From: Gordonia insulae | GTDB lineage: Bacteria; Actinomycetota; Actinomycetes; Mycobacteriales; Mycobacteriaceae | Assembly (NCBI RefSeq): GCF_003855095.1 | Contig: NZ_CP033972.1 | Coordinates: 3,100,001 to 3,164,000 of the forward strand | Direction of reading: 5' to 3' | DNA length: 64,000 nucleotides | Part shown: positions 29,013 to 41,981 of the stretch, piece after piece | Numbering within the stretch: position 1 is the stretch's first letter | How the letters are laid out: the number at the start of each line of letters is the position of its first letter | The notes under the pieces: model-generated | The model's input: only the letters and a program-made list of their open reading frames with translations | The model's database searches: none | What the model was told of the DNA's origin: nothing | Made by a program: the position numbers and the translations under genes

Positions 29013-29696
29013 GTGAACCGATTGATCGACACTGCGGAGACCTACGTCCGCACGATCTACAACCTCGGCGAAGACGGCGTCATCCCGCGTCGCGCCCGTC
29101 TCAGTGAACGACTCGGTCAGGCCGGACCCACGGTCACGCAGACCGTCGCGCGCCTGGAACGCGATGGGCTGATCGACGTCACTGCAGACCACCATCTCGC
29201 ACTGACCGAACACGGGCGACAGATCGCGGTCGCCGTCACGCGCAAGCACCGCATCGCCGAGCGGATGCTCGCCGACGTCATCGGCCTCCCGACTCGCGAG
29301 GTGCACGCGGAGGCGTCGCGGTGGGAGCACGTGATCAGCGACGAAGCCGAGCGAGGAATCGTGGAACTGCTCGACGACCCGTCGACGTCGCCATGGGGCA
29401 ATCCGATCCCCGGGCTGGACCAACTCGGGGTCGAGGTCGCGCACAGACCGCCGGCCGTCCGACTGGCCGAGCTCGGCCGTCCGCGGTCGCCGCTGCCCGC
29501 CACCGTGCGATCGATCTCCGAGGATGCACAGTCGGATGACGCGCTCATGGCGCACCTCGTCGACGCAGGGATCATTCCCGGTGCCCGGATCCGGGTCGAG
29601 TACCGCCCCGGGACGTATCTGCTGCGGGGGCTGGACGCGTTCGAGCTGTCCGCAAAACGGGCGCACATCATCCAGTTGGATCCGATCGCGTCCTGA
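29013..29696 (+). CDS. DtxR/IdeR-family regulator with altered metal site
   Basis: Metalloregulator of 227 residues with the full IdeR architecture: N-terminal winged HTH (LSERLGQAGPTVTQTVARLERDGL), dimerisation domain and C-terminal SH3-like domain. Ancillary-site residues H79, E83 and H98 are conserved, as are E105, H106, and the SH3-domain Glu (E170) and Gln (Q173). Two primary-site ligands differ from DtxR/IdeR: Met10 is Thr and Cys102 is Ser (EASRWEH instead of EACRWEH). It may sense another metal, bind iron weakly or act as a cluster-specific paralogue alongside a canonical IdeR elsewhere. GTG 29013 has no clear Shine-Dalgarno. The 144-bp region upstream holds only a poor iron-box resemblance (CCTAAGTAAGGTTGGC). 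It is adjacent to the siderophore operon and convergent with the SIP gene. Confidence 0.9.
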   Translation: MNRLIDTAETYVRTIYNLGEDGVIPRRARLSERLGQAGPTVTQTVARLERDGLIDVTADHHLALTEHGRQIAVAVTRKHRIAERMLADVIGLPTREVHAEASRWEHVISDEAERGIVELLDDPSTSPWGNPIPGLDQLGVEVAHRPPAVRLAELGRPRSPLPATVRSISEDAQSDDALMAHLVDAGIIPGARIRVEYRPGTYLLRGLDAFELSAKRAHIIQLDPIAS

Positions 29697-29743
29697 TCAT
29701 CACTCGCCGCGGCCACCGACCCGGCGCCGTCCCGGTTACCAAG

Positions 29744-30505
29744 TCAGGATTCGGGAGCGTTCGCGCGCCAGTACGCCTGCGCCTTCACCCCGGTCTTGCC
29801 GAGCTTGTAGTCGTTCTTGAACGAGCCCGACACCGCGCGGGTCGCCTTCATGTCGAGCGCGACCCAACCGAAGTGACCGGTCGCATCGAACGCCGCGCCC
29901 TGCACGGCCTCGATGAGGGCATCGCCGTCGCGGTCCCGCTTCACCCAGTTGATGGTGTCCTGGTCACGCAGCCGCAGCGGTAGGGCCTTGTCGGATTCGT
30001 GGGCGTACTCGAACCACACCGTGGCCGGCACGGACGGGTCCGTCGACGCCGAGATCGCGTCGAGCAACGAATTGAGGGCCGGCAGGGCCGCGGCGTCACC
30101 GGCGATCAACCAGCCCTTGGGAGCCGGTTCCGGAATCGCGAACTTGGAGCCCATGAACGTCGAAGAGATGGTGTCGCCCGGCTCGGCGGACAGCGCCCAT
30201 CGGGTCGCCGCGCCGTCGTGGATGGCGAACTCGAGGTAGAACGAATCGTCCGACGGGTCCGGATCGACCAGGGTGTACGCGCGCTGATGCAGCTTGCCGT
30301 GCTTGTTCTCGAACCAGATCCGCACCCACATCGTCGGATGAACCGGACGATCCGTGAGCAGACCTCCGCCGGTGAATCCGAGGCGGATGTACTCGTCGGT
30401 GACCTTCTCGTTGCTGGTGACGGTCAGCTCGTAATCGTCCGCACCGAGCAGTTTGAGGACGGCGCCCTGCCATCCACGCGACTTGGTCTTCGTCGACTCC
30501 ACCAT
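29744..30505 (-). CDS. siderophore-interacting protein (ViuB/SIP ferric reductase)
   Basis: FAD-dependent ferric-siderophore reductase of 253 residues, the cytosolic step that frees iron after uptake. The flavin-binding segment is RAYTLVDPD (the family RxYT motif), followed by EFAIHDGAATRWALSAEPGDTI, and the NAD(P)H domain begins at GWLIAGDAAALPALNSLL. The C-terminal GVKAQAYWRANAPE is typical of the family. ATG 30503-30505 has GGGAAGG eight bases upstream. A good iron box sits 34 bp further up, so the gene has its own iron-controlled promoter rather than belonging to the NRPS operon. In mycobacterial IrtA a related SIP-like domain is fused to the transporter; here it is a separate protein. 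Confidence 0.9.
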   Translation of the reverse strand: MVESTKTKSRGWQGAVLKLLGADDYELTVTSNEKVTDEYIRLGFTGGGLLTDRPVHPTMWVRIWFENKHGKLHQRAYTLVDPDPSDDSFYLEFAIHDGAATRWALSAEPGDTISSTFMGSKFAIPEPAPKGWLIAGDAAALPALNSLLDAISASTDPSVPATVWFEYAHESDKALPLRLRDQDTINWVKRDRDGDALIEAVQGAAFDATGHFGWVALDMKATRAVSGSFKNDYKLGKTGVKAQAYWRANAPES

Positions 30506-30538
30506 GAGAACGGCCTTCCCCTCGAGCGATGATCAACC

Positions 30539-30557
30539 CCAGGCTAGCCTACGCTAA
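30539..30557. promoter_or_regulatory. iron box upstream of the SIP gene
   Basis: On the minus strand, TTAGCGTAGGCTAGCCTGG matches 14 of 19 iron-box positions, with an exact TAGGCTA core. It lies 34 bp before the SIP start codon. The gene at 30586-30933 ends towards it from the right, so the box most likely serves the SIP gene only. Confidence 0.7.
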
Positions 30558-30585
30558 CTACGATGTCGGTCCTGCGGACAGACGA

Positions 30586-30933
30586 TCATGCCGGCGCGAG
30601 CGGCACGATGCCCGGATGCGCGTCCAGATAGCTCTTGGTGAACGAACACACCGGACGCAGTCGGGCTCCCTGATTGCGCACATACGCGATGGCGCCCACC
30701 ATCAGGCGCGTTCCGAGCCCGTGACCGGTGTACTCGTCGTAGATGACCGTGTGCAGGATGGTGATGGTCGGGGCGCCGTCCCGGAACTCGGTGTCGTAGC
30801 CGAGCACCCCCACGAGGTCGCCGGCCACCCACAGTTCGAACCGGTCGCGGTCCGGATTGTGGACGACCTGAGAGATCTGCTGCAGGATCGCCTGCGCCGA
30901 CTGTGGTGGCCGATGTCGATTCTTGCGCTGCAC
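30586..30933 (-). CDS. small GNAT-family N-acetyltransferase
   Basis: Compact single-domain acetyltransferase of 115 residues related to the YjdJ-type GNATs. The acetyl-CoA pyrophosphate loop appears as YTGHGLGTRLMVGAIAYV, preceded by the strand TITILHTVIYDEY and followed by LRPVCSFTKSYLDAHP, where the cysteine near the end of the fold is a family feature. The open frame continues far upstream, but GTG 30933 is preceded by AGGAGGGG at correct spacing and gives the normal family length. The substrate is unknown. It is divergent from thiC with a 327-bp region between them holding the TPP riboswitch and a short palindrome. Confidence 0.8.
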   Translation of the reverse strand: MQRKNRHRPPQSAQAILQQISQVVHNPDRDRFELWVAGDLVGVLGYDTEFRDGAPTITILHTVIYDEYTGHGLGTRLMVGAIAYVRNQGARLRPVCSFTKSYLDAHPGIVPLAPA

Positions 30934-31022
30934 GATCCCCTCCTGTACCTGCACTGATGCCACTGCCGGGACTCCCCTCCGCGGTGTTGGCGTGGACCTT
31001 GTGATCCCGGTCACAGGGTACC

Positions 31023-31036
31023 TTACGATTCCGTAA
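31023..31036. promoter_or_regulatory. TTACG-N4-CGTAA inverted repeat
   Basis: TTACGATTCCGTAA has perfect 5-bp arms and sits between the GNAT gene and the thiC riboswitch. It could be a small operator or a -10-like promoter element for either gene. It resembles the TTAC-N6-GTAA core found at fadE5 and fadA2, but the flanks differ. Confidence 0.35.
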
Positions 31037-31167
31037 CCACGCGCGGATCGGCGAGAAGTTGTTCGCACGGCGAATGAGAAACGCGCCGCGGGCTCGCGTG
31101 GTCCTCGACGGCGGCGGCACGTACGATGCTGGGTGGCCCTTCTGGGTCGTACAACTCCACACACGCG

Positions 31168-33779
<2,612 letters not shown>

Positions 33780-33816
33780 CTTGGGTCCGGTCTCGTGCCG
33801 CATCGACCGCCGACCT

Positions 33817-33887
33817 CATGAGCGTCACCGCTGACGTAGGGATATCTGGATTATCCAGTTGTCCGGTGCTGGGCGGTGACGCTCATG
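33817..33887. repeat. 15-bp perfect inverted repeat with 41-base loop
   Basis: CATGAGCGTCACCGC (33817-33831) is repeated inverted as GCGGTGACGCTCATG (33873-33887). The loop contains a second small near-palindrome (TCTGGATTATCCAG, 33845-33858). It lies between thiD and the truncated sulfatase. It could be the thiCD terminator or the remnant of a small mobile or recombination element that broke the sulfatase gene. There is no T-run and no ORF inside. Confidence 0.7.
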
Positions 33888-33950
33888 TCGTGAGTCCCGC
33901 AGACCTCCGACGCCGGCACCGGCACCGCGCACTTCACCCGAAACGTATGA

Positions 33951-34685
33951 CACCGGGCCCGCGGTGACCGACGAACCTTCGACTCCGCGGACGCCCCGGA
34001 ACGCCACGACCTCCAGTACTTCGAGATGGCCGGCAACCGCGGCATCTACTTCAAGGGCTGGAGCGCCGTCACTCGGCACAGCACGCCGTGGCTGCCACAC
34101 GAGGAACTCCCCGCCCTCGACGACGACGTTTGGGAGCTCTATGACGGCAGCAACGACTGGGCCCAGTCCCGCGACCTCGCCGCCGAGCATCCCGATCGGC
34201 TCGCTGCACTGCAGCGCCTGTGGCTGATCGAGGCGGTCAAGTACAACGTCCTACCCATCGACGACCGACGGTTCGAACGCCTCAACGCGACCATCGCCGG
34301 TCGGCCGCAACTGATCCGCGGCACGAGTCAGGTCCTGTTCCCCGGCATGAAGCGCCTGTCCGAGCACAGCGTCATCGACGTGAAGAACCGATCCTTCACG
34401 GTGACCGCCGCACTCCAGATCCCCGACGACCGTCCCGTCAACGGCGTGATCATTGCGCAGGGCGGCAGATTCGGCGGGTGGGCGGTCTACGTCGTCGACG
34501 GGTGTTCGCGGTTCGTCTACAACCTGCTGCATATGCAGGAGTTCACCACCTCGTCGGACGAGCCACTGGCGAGCGGCGCCCACCAGGTGCGCATCGAGGT
34601 CGTCCAGATCGACGTCGGAGCCCACGACCACACCCACCTGATCGATCCGGCAGACGTCGCCCGGGTGGCCATCTCCCGGCAGTGA
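33951..34685 (+). pseudogene. arylsulfatase remnant (C-terminal part only)
   Basis: The frame shows the C-terminal third of a type I sulfatase: TFDSADAPERHDLQYFEMAG, then NRGIYFKGWSAVTRHSTPW, DPDR-like spacing through AAEHPDRLAALQRLW, and the trailing beta-sheet segment IIAQGGRFGGWAVYV. Homologous sequence starts at about 33963 and is blocked upstream by an in-frame TGA at 33948. The N-terminal catalytic domain with the C/S-x-P-x-R formylglycine site is missing. The end (residues after FTTSSDEPLASGAH) also departs from the family. An internal ATG at 34026 would give 219 residues but no active site. It is therefore most likely non-functional. An inverted repeat lies just upstream and may mark the deletion junction. 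Confidence 0.75.
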
Positions 34686-34704
34686 GGCCGGCCGCCGCAT
34701 CCGG

Positions 34705-36350
34705 TCACTTCTGCCAGCCGATGTCCTCGACCGGACCGACGTTGAACTGTCCCGCACCGTAGTTGGCGAGGTCTTCTTTCACCGCCACCATCGACGGGCC
34801 GTTGAACAGCGGCAGGTCGGAGTACTGGGCGAAGGCCTGCCGCTCGACCTTGTTCCCCGCCGCGATCTGCTGCATCGGATCGGGAATGGCGGCGACGCGG
34901 GCGATCTCGGCATCGAGTTCCGGGTAGCCTGCACCCGCCTTGTTCAACTGGGAGCCCTCGCACCACGTCTGACAGAGGTAGGCCATGCCGAACGGATCAC
35001 TGGACGCGAAGCCCATCAGGAAGAGATCGAACTCCTTGTTGACGACGACCTTCGAGAAGTCCGACGACGGTCGCTGCGCGATGACGACATCGACGCCGAT
35101 CTTCTTCAGGATCGCCTGGAACGCCCGTGCGAGATTCTGTATCGCCGGGGCGTCGGACAGAATGGGGAGCGTCAGCGCCAGCCGGCGTCCGTCCTTGACC
35201 CGGACCCCGTCGTCACCGACCACCCAACCGGCCTCGTCGAGAAGCGCTGCGGCGCGTCCCGCGTCATAGTCGATGACGCCCTTGACGTTGTCCTCGTAGC
35301 CCGGCTGGAAGGAGTACATCTGCAGTGACCCCGGCAACGGCTCGGTGTAGTTCAGGCCGGTGAATCGGATGCGCGCCAGGGTTTCCCGATCGACGCCCCG
35401 CAGGACGGCCTCGCGGACCCGCCGGTCGGCGAGGATCGGGGTATCGAGATTCACCACGAGAAGCGACTGCTGCGGTGCGGCCGCGGTTCGGATGTCGACA
35501 CCGCCCATCGTGATCACCTGGGCGCGGGAATCCTTGCTGGCCACTCCGATCGCGTCGATCTCGCCGTTGCGGAACGCATTGATGGCCGCCTGGTCCTCCA
35601 TCTGCCGGAAGACACGACGGTCCAGTTTGCCGCGATTACCCCACCATTGCGGATTGCGCTTGAACACCACCACGCCCGTGTTCTGGTCGTACGAATCGAT
35701 GGTGTACGGGCCTGCACCCCATTCGGGGTGAGGATTCTGCAGGTATGCGGTGTTGTAGACATCCGCGGAATTCACCTTCGGGTGCAGGAGGATGTTGAAC
35801 AACCCGTCGGGCCAGGCCCAGACCCCCTTGAACCGGACGACGGCCTGCCGATCGTCGACGCCGCGGGTGACCGATTCGATCTGGTCGTAGCCGTCGGTGG
35901 CACTGACGATGTAATTCGGATCGGTTCCGCTGCTGGTGCGCCAGGTGTTGACGAACGCCCGGTAGTCGATCGGCGTGCCGTCGTTGTAGTGGGCCTTCGG
36001 ATTCACGGTGTAGGTCACGACGGTCTTGCCGTCCACCAACTCCTTTCGGACGTCGGTCAGGAAGTCGCGATTGAACGAGTAGGTGCCGTCCGGGGCGAAG
36101 TAGGCCAATGTCGGGTTGTACCACCGCCACATCAGCAGCGTGTAGGCCGTTCCGTCGGCGTGGAAGGTGTTCCACTGCGGACTCACCTCGGTGATCGCGG
36201 TGGTGAGGCTTCCACCGTCACGAAGATTCTCGCGTGACTGCGGATTCAGGTCGGCGCCGGTGGTGGAGATCGCCGAGTCATCGAGTGCCACACCGCACCC
36301 CGACAGTCCCAGCAACGCCACCACCACGGCGAGGATCGCCGTCAGTCGCT

Positions 36351-36354
<4 letters not shown>
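34705..36354 (-). CDS. oppA: oligopeptide-binding lipoprotein OppA
   Basis: Family 5 extracellular solute-binding protein of 549 residues, the peptide-capturing component of an Opp/Dpp ABC importer. The N-terminus is a lipoprotein signal peptide (KRLTAILAVVVALLGLSGC; lipobox LSGC), so the mature protein is anchored to the membrane outer face. The family core follows: FNRDFLTDV, KAHYNDGTPIDYRAFVNTW, NPQWWGNRGKLDR and DRRVREAVLRGVDRETLA. The GTG at 36354 has GGGAGG upstream and overlaps the ATPase stop (GTGA), and it gives the correct signal peptide; the longer frame to 36510 does not. It is last in the order B-C-D-A, as in M. tuberculosis oppBCDA. Actual ligand unknown. Confidence 0.88.
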
Positions 36355-38446
<2,092 letters not shown>

Positions 38447-38450
<4 letters not shown>

Positions 38451-39454
38451 GCCCGGGCCCCCGATCCCGACGTGGGGTCGAGCGCGTCGCGCAGTCCGTC
38501 GGCGATGAGTGCCATCGACACCGTCAGCAAGGTCAGGACGGCGGCCGGGAAGTAGAACAACCACGGCGACGCGAACAGCGCGCCGGCACCGGACTGCAGC
38601 AGGGCGCCGAGCGTGACGTCGGGGACCTTGACGCCGAGCCCGAGGAACGAGAGCCCGGTCTCGGCGAGCACGGTCGCGACCACGCCGAGGGCGAAGTTGA
38701 TCACCAGCAGCGAGGCGAGGTTCGGCAGGATGTGCCGTGCCACGATGGTCAACGGCGGCTCACCCAGATACTTTGCGGCAGAGACATAGTCACGCTCCCG
38801 AATGGACTGGGCCATCGAATGGATGATGCGCGCCAACATCATCCAGCCGGTCAGCGTGAGCACCACGATCAGCCACCGCCAGTCGCCGCCGGTCTTGTTC
38901 GAGATCAGCGCGAGGATGAGGAAGGTCGGCACCACGAGCAGCAGGTAGATGATCCCCAGGATCACCCGCTGCACCCAGCCGCCGAAGTAGGCGGCCAGCG
39001 CACCGACGAATGCGGCGATCACCGTGGTGCCCAACGAGACCGACAATGCGATGATCAGCGACCGCTGCAGCCCGTGCACCACCTGGGCGTACAGGTCGTT
39101 GCCGGCATCGTTGGTGCCTAACCAGTGTCCCGACGACGGCGGGAAACCGATCGCCAGGAAGTCGGTGTCGGTGTAGGACCACGACGTGAACAGCCCACCG
39201 AAGAGTGCGAACGCGACCAACAGCACGAAGATGACCAGACCGACCAGCGCGGAACGATTGCGGGCGAACCGCTTCGCGATCAGCGCCACCCGGCCGGTCC
39301 TGCGTCGGGCGATCGGCGTCTCGAGGCTGTCCTCGATCGGGCCGACACCGTCGGCGAGCAGTCCGCCCGTCTCGCTCATGATGGGGGCGGTGGCGGTGGG
39401 ATCGTGACCGCTCGCGCGGTCGGGCCGATTGGGCTCCGGGGGCAATGTCGTCAT
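38447..39454 (-). CDS. oppC: oligopeptide ABC permease OppC
   Basis: Inner-membrane permease of 335 residues in the DppC/OppC family. A cytosolic N-terminal extension of about 65 residues precedes the first helix (ALVGLVIFVLLVAFALFGGLF). The characteristic HWLGTNDAGNDLYAQVVHG segment follows and the ATPase-coupling EAA loop appears around SAAKYLGEPPLTIVARHILPN. Further helices end at LIADGLRDALDP. ATG 39454 follows the OppB gene closely. The long N-terminus is within the range of mycobacterial homologues. The substrate cannot be read from sequence. Confidence 0.92.
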
Positions 39455-39474
39455 CGCGGCACCTGCATGTCAGT

Positions 39475-40452
39475 TCACCCGCACCCGGGATCGAGATAGA
39501 CCACGGCGAGGTCGGCGAGGATCGCGCCGACCGCGGTGGCCAGGGCACCGAAGGCGGCGACGGCCACCGCGCCGTACACGTCGTTGGTGTTGATGGACGT
39601 CACGAAGTACCGCCCCATCCCCTCCCAGCCGAAGATCGTCTCGGTGATCACCGCGCCGGTGAACACGGCGGGGATGGCGAACGCGACGCCGACGGCGACC
39701 GGGATGATGGCCGTCCGCAATGCGTGTCGCCGAACCGCGACGCCTCGGGTGAGGCCTTTGGCGCGGGCGGTGCGCACATAGTCGGCGTTGATCGTGTCGA
39801 GGAGCAACGAGCGCTGCAGCAGATGCAGACCGGCGTACTGGACGACGACCAGGGTGATCGTCGGCAGTATTAGGTGTTTGAGTCGGTCGAACAACACCGG
39901 GAAGAAGCCGTGCACGTCGACGCTCGACGACCCGGCCACACAGACGACGGTGTGCCCGACCTGTTGATTGACCGCGATGCCGAGGAGCACCACGGCGAGA
40001 CCGGCGACCGCGACCGGGATGTTGATCATCACGATGGAGACGAGTTGCCAAGCGCGGTCGGCCAATCGGTAGTGGCGCAGCGCGGTGTAGACGCCCAGTG
40101 CGATCCCGAGCAACGTCGCGAGCACGGTGGCGCCCGCGAGCAACTGCACCGATGACCACAGCCGGAACCCGACCTGGGCGTTCACGCTGGTCCCGACCGG
40201 CGTCGAGCCCCAATCCCAGTGCAACAGAATATCGGTCAGCCAGGTCCACCAGCGTTCGAGGATCGGCGTCTTGTCGTTGAGGTTGTAACTCGTCAACGTG
40301 TTGTCGACGATCGCCGGTGGCAGTGGGGGCTTGCGCTCGGCGTAGTTGGACCGCGGGTTGAGGAACCAGGACGCCAGGAAGAAGGTCAGGTTGGTGGCCA
40401 CGAAGACAAGGACCGCCCAGGCGGCGATGCGCTTGCACAGGTAACCGATCAC
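39475..40452 (-). CDS. oppB: oligopeptide ABC permease OppB, C-terminal frameshift
   Basis: Membrane permease of 325 residues and first gene of the oppBCDA operon. The family N-terminus (GYLCKRIAAWAVLVFVATNLTFFLASW), the EAA loop (DYVRTARAKGLTRGVAVRRHALRTAIIPV) and the pore segment VFTGAVITETIFGWEGMGRY are all present. The protein now ends in YLDPGCG. One extra base in the CCCGGG run at 39484-39489 would give the expected family ending YLDPRVRVN with a stop at 39470-39472 (327 residues). The difference is minor and the protein would probably work either way. The GTG start at 40452 has GAGG six bases upstream. Confidence 0.9.
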   Translation of the reverse strand: MIGYLCKRIAAWAVLVFVATNLTFFLASWFLNPRSNYAERKPPLPPAIVDNTLTSYNLNDKTPILERWWTWLTDILLHWDWGSTPVGTSVNAQVGFRLWSSVQLLAGATVLATLLGIALGVYTALRHYRLADRAWQLVSIVMINIPVAVAGLAVVLLGIAVNQQVGHTVVCVAGSSSVDVHGFFPVLFDRLKHLILPTITLVVVQYAGLHLLQRSLLLDTINADYVRTARAKGLTRGVAVRRHALRTAIIPVAVGVAFAIPAVFTGAVITETIFGWEGMGRYFVTSINTNDVYGAVAVAAFGALATAVGAILADLAVVYLDPGCG

Positions 40453-40597
40453 CTATGACCTCTGACTCGTGGCTGGACAACGACTCCGACCATCGCGGGG
40501 GCGGTCCGCCGGCCGTGGTCGACTCATTGTGTCAGCGAGAGGGCGGATTCGCCGGGTTCTGCGCGACGCCGGATCAACGCGACGATAATCGGTGGAC

Positions 40598-41401
40598 ATG
40601 GCCTGGAATTATCTGATGGACATGGACGGTGTACTCGTCAGCGAGGAGCACCTGATACCCGGTGCCGATGCGTTTCTCGCCGAGCTACGCGCCGACGAGA
40701 CGCCCTTCATCGTGCTGACGAACAACTCGATCCGCACCGCGCGCGATCTACGGGCCCGACTCCGCATCGGTCTCGACGTCCCGGAGGCGTCGATCTGGAC
40801 GTCGGCGCTGGCCACCGCACGATTCCTGGAATCACAGCGACCGGGCGGATCGGCGTACGTCGTCGGCGAATCCGGCCTCACCACTGCGCTGCACGAGATC
40901 GGCTACGTGATCACCGACTCCGATCCCGACTACGTGGTGCTCGGCGAGACGCGTACGTACTCGTTCGAGGCGATCACCACCGCGATCCGCCTCGTGGAAC
41001 GGGGCGCCCGGTTCATCGCGACCAATCCGGACGCGACCGGGCCGTCGGCGGGCGGGTCGTTGCCCGCGACCGGAGCGGTCGCCGCCCTGATCACCCGGGC
41101 CACCGGCCGCGAACCCTACTACGTGGGCAAACCGAATCCGCTCATGATGCGCTCGGCGTTGCGCCAGATCGGCGCGCACTCGGAGAACACGCTGATGATC
41201 GGCGACCGCATGGACACCGACGTCATCTCCGGACTCGAAGCCGGGCTCCAGACCATCCTGGTCCTGACGGGGATCTCCACGCCGGCGTCGGTCGAGCTGT
41301 ATCCCTACCGCCCCACCCGCGTGCTCGATTCCGTCGCCGACCTCGTCGGACACACCCAGGATCCCTTCGGAACCCAGCTCGACCGTGCCCAACAGCTCTG
41401 A
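40598..41401 (+). CDS. NagD-like HAD-IIA phosphatase
   Basis: HAD-superfamily hydrolase of 267 residues, subclass IIA (NagD/AraL/PGP type), acting on sugar or nucleotide monophosphates. Motif I is LMDMDGVLV with the nucleophile and acid aspartates, motif II is VLTNNS, the motif III lysine is in YYVGKPNP, and motif IV is MIGDRMDTDV. The cap lies between motifs II and III. ATG 40598 is favoured; a GTG two codons upstream is possible. The real substrate is not evident. It converges on the SHOCT protein gene with a strong hairpin in between. Confidence 0.88.
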   Translation: MAWNYLMDMDGVLVSEEHLIPGADAFLAELRADETPFIVLTNNSIRTARDLRARLRIGLDVPEASIWTSALATARFLESQRPGGSAYVVGESGLTTALHEIGYVITDSDPDYVVLGETRTYSFEAITTAIRLVERGARFIATNPDATGPSAGGSLPATGAVAALITRATGREPYYVGKPNPLMMRSALRQIGAHSENTLMIGDRMDTDVISGLEAGLQTILVLTGISTPASVELYPYRPTRVLDSVADLVGHTQDPFGTQLDRAQQL

Positions 41402-41414
41402 CGGTGCCAACAGA

Positions 41415-41457
41415 ACGCCGACCGCGTCCAGAGCAGAACTCTGAACACGGTCGGCGT
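41415..41457. terminator. bidirectional hairpin terminator
   Basis: ACGCCGACCG (41415-41424) pairs with CGGTCGGCGT (41448-41457), and the loop holds a further small stem (CAGAG/CTCTG). It lies between the convergent phosphatase and SHOCT genes, where a shared terminator is expected. Confidence 0.75.
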
Positions 41458-41495
41458 GAAGCTGCGCCTGCTCGGCGCGGAAAGGGACGGGCGTA

Positions 41496-41876
41496 CTACC
41501 CGAGCGCCTTGGCCTTCAGCGCGTCGAACTCCTGCTGGGTGATGGCACCCGAGTCGAGCAGCGACTTGGCGTCCGAGATCTGCTGCGCGGGCGTCGAACC
41601 GGCAACCGACTTGATGTACTGGTCGGAGGCCTGCTTGGCCTCGGAGTAGGCCTCACGCTGACGCTCGGCCATACCGCGACCCTTGGCGAGCAGGTACACG
41701 ATCGCCGTGATGTACGGAAGGATGACCAGGAAGATCACCCAGATGGCCTTCACCCATCCGGATGCACCCTTGTCACGGAACAGATCAGCGATGATGTGCC
41801 ACAGGACGATCAGGTACGCGACGAACGCGAAAATGACGACGGTGTACCAGATGAAGTCCCAGAACGAGTCCCACAT
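41496..41876 (-). CDS. PLDc_N plus SHOCT small membrane protein
   Basis: Protein of 126 residues with two hydrophobic helices (about 5-30 and 43-62) in the phospholipase D nuclease-N-terminal type fold. A charged linker follows, then a C-terminal SHOCT domain (ISDAKSLLDSGAITQQEFDALKAKAL). The SHOCT element is a short oligomerisation or interaction helix pair common in bacterial membrane and stress proteins. ATG 41876 has AAGGAG seven bases upstream. The function is unknown; a membrane-associated scaffold or stress role is a guess. Confidence 0.85.
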   Translation of the reverse strand: MWDSFWDFIWYTVVIFAFVAYLIVLWHIIADLFRDKGASGWVKAIWVIFLVILPYITAIVYLLAKGRGMAERQREAYSEAKQASDQYIKSVAGSTPAQQISDAKSLLDSGAITQQEFDALKAKALG

Positions 41877-41981
41877 GGGAATGCTCCTTGCATGTTCGGA
41901 TAGGCCGACGGTGATCGTCGGCGCGTGAAAAGCTTCTCACAGCACCTACCCCGGGGCATCCGTTGACTACGATTCGCTCTC

